Part shown: positions 1-5,729 of the stretch, in pieces
How the letters are laid out: every line of letters starts with the position of its first letter
How positions within the stretch are numbered: position 1 is the first letter of the stretch
NCBI GenBank assembly: GCA_018971405.1
Contig: JAGXAX010000036.1
Coordinates: 1 to 9,435, forward strand
Source: Alphaproteobacteria bacterium
Lineage (GTDB): Bacteria; Pseudomonadota; Alphaproteobacteria; Micavibrionales; UBA2020
Direction of reading: 5' to 3'
Length of the DNA: 9,435 bases
Program-made: the position numbers and the translations under genes
The notes under the pieces: model-generated
Seen by the model: the letters and a program-made list of their open reading frames with translations, nothing else
Database searches by the model: none
Told to the model about the DNA's origin: nothing

Positions 1-546
1 CAGCGCATCGCCGAAATCCGCACCTCCGTTTCCGAAGGGGCGAAGGAAATCGACATCGTCATCACCCGCGGCCATGTGCTGACCGGCAACTGGCGCGCCT
101 TGTACGACGAAGTCAAGGCCTTCCGCGAAGCCTGCGGCGACGCGCATCTGAAATCCATTCTCGCCACCGGCGAGCTTGCCACCATGCGCAACGTCGCCAA
201 GGCCAGCATGGTCGCGATGATGGCAGGGTCCGACTTCATCAAAACCTCGACCGGCAAGGAAAGCGTCAACGCCAACCTCGACGTCTCCATGGTCATGGTA
301 CGGATGATCCGCGAATATCTCGGCCAGACAGGATTCAAAATCGGCTACAAGCCCGCAGGCGGCATTTCGACCGCCAAAGACGTCATGAGCTATCAGTTCC
401 TGATGAAAGAAGAGCTCGGCAACGACTGGCTGCAGCCCGACCTCTTCCGCGTCGGCGCGTCCTCGCTGCTCGCCGACATCGAGCGCCAGCTCGAGCATTT
501 CGTCACCGGTCGCTATTCGGCGAACAACCGTCATCCGGTGGGGTAA
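1..546 (+). CDS. deoC: Deoxyribose-phosphate aldolase, 3' part (5' end outside window)
   Basis: The frame is open from base 1 and ends at TAA 544-546, giving the last 181 residues. The enzyme cleaves 2-deoxy-D-ribose 5-phosphate to acetaldehyde and glyceraldehyde 3-phosphate in the cytoplasm, in deoxynucleoside catabolism. Class I aldolase residues are visible: Asp in EIDIVI (codon 52-54), the Schiff-base Lys in FIKTSTGK (codon 241-243) and the second Lys in GYKPAGGI (codon 349-351). The stretches HVLTGNW, ILATGEL, MMAGSDFIKTSTGK and the ending DIERQ..HFVTGRY closely follow the eukaryotic-type (human DERA-like) long form of about 300 residues, so roughly the first 120-140 residues are missing upstream. 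A GTG at 76 could be mistaken for a start, but the conserved active-site Asp lies before it. Downstream on the same strand are a small gene and an aldehyde dehydrogenase that could remove the acetaldehyde product. Identification is firm; the pathway link is inferred. Confidence 0.95.
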   Translation, partial: QRIAEIRTSVSEGAKEIDIVITRGHVLTGNWRALYDEVKAFREACGDAHLKSILATGELATMRNVAKASMVAMMAGSDFIKTSTGKESVNANLDVSMVMVRMIREYLGQTGFKIGYKPAGGISTAKDVMSYQFLMKEELGNDWLQPDLFRVGASSLLADIERQLEHFVTGRYSANNRHPVG

Positions 547-563
547 AAATAAAAAAAACGCCG

Positions 564-612
564 CGCCGGATTCATTCCGGCGTCGACATGGATGCCGGAA
601 CAAGTCCGGCAT
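564..612. repeat. Pair of perfect hairpins between deoC and the small gene (dispersed palindromic repeat type)
   Basis: Two perfect inverted repeats stand 9 bases apart. The first is CGCCGGA (564-570), loop TTCAT, TCCGGCG (576-582). The second is ATGCCGGA (592-599), loop ACAAG, TCCGGCAT (605-612). Both share the core CCGGA-5 nt-TCCGG. The second closely resembles a palindrome that recurs in many alphaproteobacterial intergenic regions; that resemblance is from memory. A run of 13 bases that are A except for one T (546-558) lies just upstream. No T-run follows the hairpins on the plus strand, so they are not a standard intrinsic terminator for deoC. They could attenuate transcription or stabilise the deoC mRNA end. 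Confidence 0.6.
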
Positions 613-633
613 GGCGAGAGGAAAGATACAAGT

Positions 634-1005
634 ATGAAACTAAAAGATTTTATAAAAGAAACACTCATAGAAATCGCCGAAGGCATAGATGAAGCTAGAT
701 ATCCTGTCGGTGATCGAGTGGCCATTGCCCCCAGTCGATTAAACGGCGATTCTTTGTCTGAAAAAAATTATATTGAATTCGATATAGCTGTCACAGCAAA
801 CGAAATTATCCATACCGAAAAAGGCGGAAAGGGAAGCGTAGGTGTCAAAATTGAAGTGTTGGGCAATAAGGTCAAAGGAGAACTAGGAGGTTCTGCCACT
901 GGAGAGACGCAACTGCAAAATGAAAAAGTAAGCCGCGTCCAGTTTAAAGTCCCTGTATATTTTGGTGCCACCTACGACCACAAAAGAAAGGCGAAACAAC
1001 AATGA
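634..1005 (+). CDS. Small protein of unknown function (123 aa), AT-richer than its neighbours
   Basis: ATG 634 is preferred because GAGAGGA (616-622) lies upstream of it. An in-frame ATG at 592 lies inside the hairpin and has no ribosome binding site. The stop TGA (1003-1005) overlaps the ATG of the next gene, so translation is probably coupled. The product has an amphipathic N-terminal helix (KLKDFIKETLIEIAEGIDEA), then likely beta strands: IEFDIAVTA near residues 47-55, a Gly-rich stretch with VGVKIEVLG, and a final strand in SRVQFKVPVYF. It ends in a basic tail (KRKAKQQ). There is no signal peptide or membrane segment. This layout recalls small Trypco2-like (trypsin co-occurring) proteins, but that is a weak impression and no function is claimed. 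A hand count over 631-1000 gives about 42% G+C, well below the flanking genes, and codon choice also differs (AAA, TTT, ATA, GAA), which suggests horizontal acquisition. Confidence 0.75.
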   Translation: MKLKDFIKETLIEIAEGIDEARYPVGDRVAIAPSRLNGDSLSEKNYIEFDIAVTANEIIHTEKGGKGSVGVKIEVLGNKVKGELGGSATGETQLQNEKVSRVQFKVPVYFGATYDHKRKAKQQ

Positions 1006-3410
1006 CCGCACAAACTAAAGTCGCAGAAATTTTCGAAACCATGGAATACGGCCCCGCGCCGGAGAGCGACGCGACGGCCAAAGACTGGCTCGCGCAGCAT
1101 AATCATAAATTCGGCCATTTCATCAACGGCAAATGGGTTGTGTCTGCAAAAGGCAAATGGTTCGCCACCAAGAACCCCGCCACCGGCGAAACGCTGGCGA
1201 AAATCCTTACCGGCACGAAGGCCGACGTCACCGCCGCCGTCAAGGCCGCCCGCGCCGCGCAGAAGAAATGGCAGGCGCTCGACGGTTTCGAACGCGCCAA
1301 ATATCTCTATGCCCTCGCCCGTCTGATCCAGAAGAATTCCCGCCTGCTCGCCGTGGTCGAGAGCATGGACAACGGCAAGCCGATCCGCGAAACGCGCGAT
1401 CTCGACGTCAACCTCGCCGCCCGCCACTTTTACCACCATGCGGGCTGGGCGCAGTTGCTGGACAAGGAATTCCAAGGCTATGAGGCCCACGGCGTCGTCG
1501 GGCAGGTCATTCCGTGGAACTTCCCGTTCCTGATGATGGCGTGGAAGATCGCGCCCGCGCTCGCCGCCGGCAACACGGTCGTCCTCAAACCCGCGGAATT
1601 CACGCCGCTCTCCGCCATTCTCTTCGCCGAACTCTGCCAGGAAGCAGGCCTGCCGCACGGCGTTGTTAACATTGTCCAAGGCGACGGCTCCACGGGCGCG
1701 GAAATCGTCAAACATCCCGACATCGACAAAATCGCCTTCACCGGCTCGACCGAAGTCGGTCGCATCATCCGCACCGCCATGGCGGGCTCGGGCAAAGCCC
1801 TGACGCTCGAACTCGGCGGCAAATCCCCGACCATCGTGTTCGAGAACGCCGATCTAGACAGCGCCGTCGAAGGCGTGGTGGACGGCATCTGGCTCAATCA
1901 GGGCGAAGTCTGCTGCGCGGGTTCGCGCCTGCTGCTGCAGGAAGGCATCGCCGACAAGATGATCGCCAAGCTCAAAACCCGCATGAAAAACATGCGCGTC
2001 GGCAAGCCGCTCGACAAGGCCATCGACATGGGCGCAATCGTCAGCGAAGAACAATGGCAGAAGATCGACGGCCTCGTGAAGCTCGGCATCAAGGAAGGCG
2101 CGACGCTCGTCCAGCCGGGCAAGGATTCCTGCCCGGCGGACGGCTGCTTCTATCCGCCGACCATGCTGACCAACGTCCAGCCCGCCGCGACCGTGGCGCA
2201 GGAGGAAATCTTCGGCCCCGTGGTGTCGGTGCTCACCTTCCGCACGCCGGAAGAAGCGGTGCTGCTCGCCAACAACACGCGCTACGGCCTCGCCGCCAGC
2301 ATCTGGAGCGAGAACGTCAACCTCGCGCTCGACATCGCGCCGAAGCTGAAAGCCGGCGTGGTATGGATCAACTCCACCAATATGTTCGATGCCGCCTGCG
2401 GCTTCGGCGGTTATCGTGAATCCGGCTTCGGCCGCGAAGGCGGCCGCGAAGGCATGTACGCCTACCTGAAACCCAGATTCGTAAAGTCGCTGCCCGCTTA
2501 TAAAACGGCAAAAACGAAACAAAGCGCTGCAAAACATGTTCCCGCCGTAGAAGGGCTGGCAAACATCGACCGCACCGCCAAACTCTACATCGGCGGCAAG
2601 CAAGCGCGCCCCGATGGCGCCTACAGCCTCTCGGTCACGGGCAAAAACGGCAAGCTGATCGGCCAGGTCGGCGAAGGCAACCGCAAGGACATCCGCAACG
2701 CCGTCGAAGCCGCAAAGAAGGCCGAAGGCTGGAGCAAGTCCGCGCATCACCTGCGCGCACAGATCCTCTATTACATCGCGGAAAATATCTCCGCCCGCCG
2801 CGACGAGTTCAAAAAACGGCTTGTCGAAATGACCGGCGCGACACCCGCCGCTGCAATCAAGGAAGTGGATGAATCTATCCGCCGCCTCTTCACCTACGCC
2901 GCCTTCGCCGACAAATACGATGGCGACGTGCATACGCCGCCCGCGCGTCTTGTCGCCGTGGCGATGAAGGAGAGCGTCGGCATCCTCGGCCTCGTCTGTC
3001 CGGACGAGGCACCGCTGCTCGGCTTCGTTTCGCTCTTCGCCCCTGCAATGGCGATGGGCAACCGCTCGATCATCATTCCGTCGGAAAAACACCCGCTCTC
3101 GGCGACCGACTTTTATCAGGTGTTCGATACCTCGGACGTGCCCGCGGGCGTGGTCAACATCGTGACGGGCGACCGCGCGAGCCTGACCAAAACCCTCGCC
3201 GAACACGACGAAGTGGACGGCATCTGGTATTTCGGCTCGGACATTTCGGGCAGCGCGCTGGTGGAAAAATCCTCCGTCGGCAACCTCAAGCGCACGTGGG
3301 TCAACAACGGCCGCATGCGCGACTGGCTCGACCGCGACCAATCAGAAGGCGAAGAATTCCTCCGCCACGCGACGGAGATCAAGAACATCTGGGTGCCGTA
3401 CGGGGAATAA
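1002..3410 (+). CDS. Two-domain aldehyde dehydrogenase, ALDH16 type (802 aa)
   Basis: NAD(P)+-dependent oxidation of an aldehyde to a carboxylate; here the likely substrate is acetaldehyde from DeoC, by context only. Residues 1 to about 495 form a complete ALDH domain: Asn173 in PWNFP, the general base Glu270 in LELGGKSP, catalytic Cys304 in NQGEVCCAGSR and the EEIFGPVVS motif. A linker rich in Lys and Ala (about 496-522) leads to a second, incomplete ALDH-like domain (about 525-802). That domain starts with KLYIGGK, and the PWNxP position is replaced by CPDEAP (666-671). It ends after the nucleotide-binding-like part and has no catalytic Cys motif. This matches ALDH16, in which bacterial members keep the active Cys in the first domain and the second domain is pseudo-enzymatic. 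The length is typical of ALDH16 (about 770-800). AAAGG (987-991) serves as ribosome binding site inside the end of the preceding gene. It is convergent with the next gene, 11 bp away. Confidence 0.92.
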   Translation: MTAQTKVAEIFETMEYGPAPESDATAKDWLAQHNHKFGHFINGKWVVSAKGKWFATKNPATGETLAKILTGTKADVTAAVKAARAAQKKWQALDGFERAKYLYALARLIQKNSRLLAVVESMDNGKPIRETRDLDVNLAARHFYHHAGWAQLLDKEFQGYEAHGVVGQVIPWNFPFLMMAWKIAPALAAGNTVVLKPAEFTPLSAILFAELCQEAGLPHGVVNIVQGDGSTGAEIVKHPDIDKIAFTGSTEVGRIIRTAMAGSGKALTLELGGKSPTIVFENADLDSAVEGVVDGIWLNQGEVCCAGSRLLLQEGIADKMIAKLKTRMKNMRVGKPLDKAIDMGAIVSEEQWQKIDGLVKLGIKEGATLVQPGKDSCPADGCFYPPTMLTNVQPAATVAQEEIFGPVVSVLTFRTPEEAVLLANNTRYGLAASIWSENVNLALDIAPKLKAGVVWINSTNMFDAACGFGGYRESGFGREGGREGMYAYLKPRFVKSLPAYKTAKTKQSAAKHVPAVEGLANIDRTAKLYIGGKQARPDGAYSLSVTGKNGKLIGQVGEGNRKDIRNAVEAAKKAEGWSKSAHHLRAQILYYIAENISARRDEFKKRLVEMTGATPAAAIKEVDESIRRLFTYAAFADKYDGDVHTPPARLVAVAMKESVGILGLVCPDEAPLLGFVSLFAPAMAMGNRSIIIPSEKHPLSATDFYQVFDTSDVPAGVVNIVTGDRASLTKTLAEHDEVDGIWYFGSDISGSALVEKSSVGNLKRTWVNNGRMRDWLDRDQSEGEEFLRHATEIKNIWVPYGE

Positions 3411-3421
3411 AGGCGAAAAGC

Positions 3422-5476
3422 CTATTCCACCATCCAGACTTTCTTGTTTTCGGAGAGTTTCTCGTTATGCGCGCGGACAAATTCGAGGAATTTGTCCTCC
3501 GGCAGCGGCTTGGAATATTTGAAGCCCTGCACTTCGTCGCAGCCTTCTTCCCGCAGCAGATCCTCGTGGTCCTTCATCTCGACGCCCTCGGCGATGATCT
3601 TGAGGTTCAGGCTGTGGCCGAGGTTGATGATGGCGCGGATGATCATGCGGTCGTTGGCGTTCATCAGCGAGGCGCGCACGAAGGACTGGTCGATCTTGAG
3701 CCGGTCGATCGGGAACTGGCGCAGATAGCTTAAACTGGAATACCCCGTGCCGAAGTCGTCCACCGCCAGTTGCACGCCCTGCTGGTGAAGTTCGTCCATG
3801 ATGTCGATAGCGGACTGCGTGTCCTCGATGAAGATGCTTTCCGTCAGTTCAAGCTCCAGCAGTTCCGGCGGCAGCTGCGTTTCGGCGAGGACGTCCTCCA
3901 CAAGATGCACGATGTCGGCGCGGTGGAACTGGATGCCGGAAATGTTGACCGCCATGCGCAGCGGCGACACGCCGGCCTCCAGCCACGCCTTCATCCGCGC
4001 GCAGGCATGGCGCATGACCCATTCCCCGATCGGCACAATCAGGCCGGACTGCTCCGCGACCGGCACGAACTCGGCCGGGGAGATGAATTTCCCGCCCTCC
4101 TTGCTGTTATCCGGCCTGAACCAGCGGAGCAGTGCCTCGGCGCCGACGATCTCGCCCGTCCTGATGTCGAACTGCGGGTGGTAATGAAGCTGCAGCTGCT
4201 TTTCGTCGAGCGCCTTGCGCAGGTCGCGCAACATTTGCGAGCGCTGCTGGACGATTTCGTTGAAATCCTGCGAATAGTGGCGCACGGTGGCGCGCCCCTC
4301 CGACTTCGCGCGGTTGAGCGCGATGTCGGCGTTTTTCAGGATGTCGCCCGCCGTTTCGCCGTCGCGCGGGTAGCAGGAGACGCCGACCGAAGCGCGCATC
4401 AGGAAGCTTTCCTGCATGATCTCCACGGGCTCCTGTATGGAAGCCGAGACTTTTTCGGCAAGCGCGGAACTGTCGTCCTCCGGCCCCAGCGGCACCATCA
4501 CGGCGAACTCGTCGGCGCTGAGGCGCGCGACGACGGCGTCCTCCGGCAGGCTCTTCGCCAGCCGCCCGCCGATGATGTCGAGCAGCTTGTCCCCGACCTC
4601 GTGCCCCATGGAGTCGTTGATGTCCTTGAAATGGTCGAGATCCACCGACAAAACGGCCAGAACGCCGTCGCGCCCGTATATTTTCTGCTCGATGCTTTTA
4701 TCGAGATGTTCGAGGAAATACGTCCGATTCGGCAGGCCGGTCAGGCTGTCGAAGTAGGCCAGACGGTGGATCTTGTCCTCGGCCTGACGGTGCATTTTCC
4801 TGAGCAGGCTGTCGTTCCTCTTCAGCAGGGGCGCGAGCAGCAACTGGTTCGTCGCGATCATCAGGACGCCCGTGATCAGCACGGACATCAGGCAAATGAC
4901 CGCAAGCGCCCGCCACGCGTACCGCGCGGCGTTGCGCGACACGCCCGACGAGTCGAGCCTGACCGCAATATTGTAAGGCTGCCCGATTTCGCCCGGCGTG
5001 AAGATCACGTCATAATAGAGTCCGTCGCGCGCATGGAAGGATCTGGCATAGTCCATGTCCAGCACAGGGCGCAAGCCTGGCATTTCGCCGTATTTTGCCG
5101 TCAACCCGTCGTCCGTCATGCCGTAAACGGCGACCCCCCTGATCACCGTATGACGCAGCAGCTTGAACATGTCCTTTTCAATGGCGGCGGGTTTTTCCTC
5201 GTCCAGAGTGCTGACCGTCGGCACAAGCGCCGCGCGCGCGACCGCGCGCAAGCCCGCCAATTGCTCTGCTTCGTATGAATGCAGCATGTTGAAAGCGGCA
5301 ATCCCCTGTATCAGGAACACGATGCCGAACACCATCAGGACGACACGCCAGCCCGCCCAGCCCGCCCATATATACGCGAGCGTATCCTTCCCGCTCGCTA
5401 GGTCATTCAGCGCCTCCGTATTCTGCTGGCCAGTCCTGCCCAAAAAAGCCCGCCTTCCCCTGCACTTAACATGCAT
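3422..5476 (-). CDS. Membrane-anchored GGDEF-EAL protein, probable cyclic-di-GMP phosphodiesterase
   Basis: 684 aa if started at ATG 5476. Layout: a short cytoplasmic N-terminus; membrane segment about 43-62; an extracytoplasmic sensor region about 63-188 not matched to a known fold; membrane segment about 189-210; a linker; GGDEF domain about 238-398; EAL domain about 415-675. The GGDEF signature reads S320-A-D-E-F324 and no RxxD inhibitory site is seen before it, so cyclase activity is doubtful. The EAL domain keeps its metal and catalytic set: E447-A-L, N511, E543, D573-D574 in DDFGTGYSS, K594 and E630 in IAEGVE. It should hydrolyse c-di-GMP to pGpG, with the GGDEF part perhaps binding GTP as a regulator. 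Start choice is open: ATG 5476 has almost no ribosome binding site, while TTG 5443 has GGGGAAGG (5453-5460) 9 nt before it and would give 673 aa with both membrane segments kept. A 9-bp tandem duplication encodes W-A-G-W-A-G-W (residues 37-43) just before the first membrane helix. It is convergent with the dehydrogenase and divergent from the regulator at 5730. Confidence 0.93.
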   Translation of the reverse strand: MHVKCRGRRAFLGRTGQQNTEALNDLASGKDTLAYIWAGWAGWRVVLMVFGIVFLIQGIAAFNMLHSYEAEQLAGLRAVARAALVPTVSTLDEEKPAAIEKDMFKLLRHTVIRGVAVYGMTDDGLTAKYGEMPGLRPVLDMDYARSFHARDGLYYDVIFTPGEIGQPYNIAVRLDSSGVSRNAARYAWRALAVICLMSVLITGVLMIATNQLLLAPLLKRNDSLLRKMHRQAEDKIHRLAYFDSLTGLPNRTYFLEHLDKSIEQKIYGRDGVLAVLSVDLDHFKDINDSMGHEVGDKLLDIIGGRLAKSLPEDAVVARLSADEFAVMVPLGPEDDSSALAEKVSASIQEPVEIMQESFLMRASVGVSCYPRDGETAGDILKNADIALNRAKSEGRATVRHYSQDFNEIVQQRSQMLRDLRKALDEKQLQLHYHPQFDIRTGEIVGAEALLRWFRPDNSKEGGKFISPAEFVPVAEQSGLIVPIGEWVMRHACARMKAWLEAGVSPLRMAVNISGIQFHRADIVHLVEDVLAETQLPPELLELELTESIFIEDTQSAIDIMDELHQQGVQLAVDDFGTGYSSLSYLRQFPIDRLKIDQSFVRASLMNANDRMIIRAIINLGHSLNLKIIAEGVEMKDHEDLLREEGCDEVQGFKYSKPLPEDKFLEFVRAHNEKLSENKKVWMVE

Positions 5477-5652
5477 CCCGATCTACAGTTTGCATTTTAA
5501 ATGAATTGGTTTAAAAATATGTGAAAGGAAAAATTTATTTATAACTGTTTGATTTATATGTATATTATTGAACATACGGCTTTTTTTGACTAAAATCAAA
5601 AATCGCAAGCCCTCCCGCGGGGAGTGATTCTCCTCACGCGACGCCAGGGGAT

Positions 5653-5681
5653 TTGGAAACGGGCGGCATAAGGAATATAAT
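5653..5681 (+). promoter_or_regulatory. Sigma-70-like promoter for the REC-HDOD gene at 5730
   Basis: A perfect -10 box TATAAT (5676-5681) lies 17 bp after TTGGAA (5653-5658), which matches four of six -35 consensus positions. Transcription would start near 5688, leaving a leader of about 40 bases before the GTG at 5730. Two copies of GGAATAT (5672-5678 and 5684-5690), 12 bp apart, overlap the -10 box and the expected start and could form a regulator site. The call rests on sequence alone. Confidence 0.55.
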
Positions 5682-5715
5682 AGGGAATATCGTTTGATTC
5701 TAGCGCAAGAAAAAG

Positions 5716-5721
5716 AAGAGG
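5716..5721 (+). promoter_or_regulatory. Ribosome binding site that fixes the GTG start at 5730
   Basis: AAGAGG lies 8 nt before GTG 5730. The codon directly before that GTG (5727-5729) is an in-frame TAA, so no upstream start in this frame is possible and the GTG is well supported. Confidence 0.75.
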
Positions 5722-5729
5722 TGCATTAA

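Larger units (their letters stand above)
5477..5729. other. AT-rich divergent intergenic region
   Basis: This 253-bp spacer separates the two divergent genes and holds no credible coding sequence. The half nearest the phosphodiesterase gene (5485-5610) is very AT-rich. It contains an inverted repeat TTTTTGA (5583-5589) / TCAAAAA (5596-5602) and a looser dyad TATGT (5557-5561) / ACATA (5572-5576). A GC-rich palindrome CTCCC-GCG-GGGAG spans 5612-5624. The half nearest 5730 carries a good promoter. For the leftward gene there are several AT-rich hexamers, but none pairs with a convincing -35 box, so no promoter is called on that strand. Confidence 0.6.

Noticed and set aside
546..582. Intrinsic terminator reading leftward (hairpin followed by T-run on the minus strand)
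   Set aside because: Five unpaired bases separate the stem from the T-run, and no minus-strand gene ends here. On the plus strand the order is wrong (A-run before the hairpin).
592..633. Upstream ATG at 592 as the start of the small gene
   Set aside because: It lies within the stem of a perfect hairpin and lacks a ribosome binding site, while ATG 634 has GAGAGGA upstream and begins the conserved-looking helix.
1854..3341. Long open frame (495 codons) on the minus strand opposite the aldehyde dehydrogenase
   Set aside because: It is antisense to a gene with full ALDH motifs; its translation is rich in Arg, Ala, Val and His without any recognisable domain, typical of the mirror frame in GC-rich DNA. 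The minus-strand frame at 972-1715 is rejected for the same reason.
3411..3423. Small hairpin AGGC-GAAAA-GCCT between the convergent dehydrogenase and GGDEF-EAL genes as a bidirectional terminator
   Set aside because: The stem is only 4 bp and there is no T-run on either strand, so it is not strong enough to call.
3770..5278. Long open frame (502 codons) on the plus strand opposite the GGDEF-EAL gene
   Set aside because: It is antisense to a well-supported gene and has a low-complexity Arg/Val/His/Gln composition with no motif. It is a codon-bias shadow.
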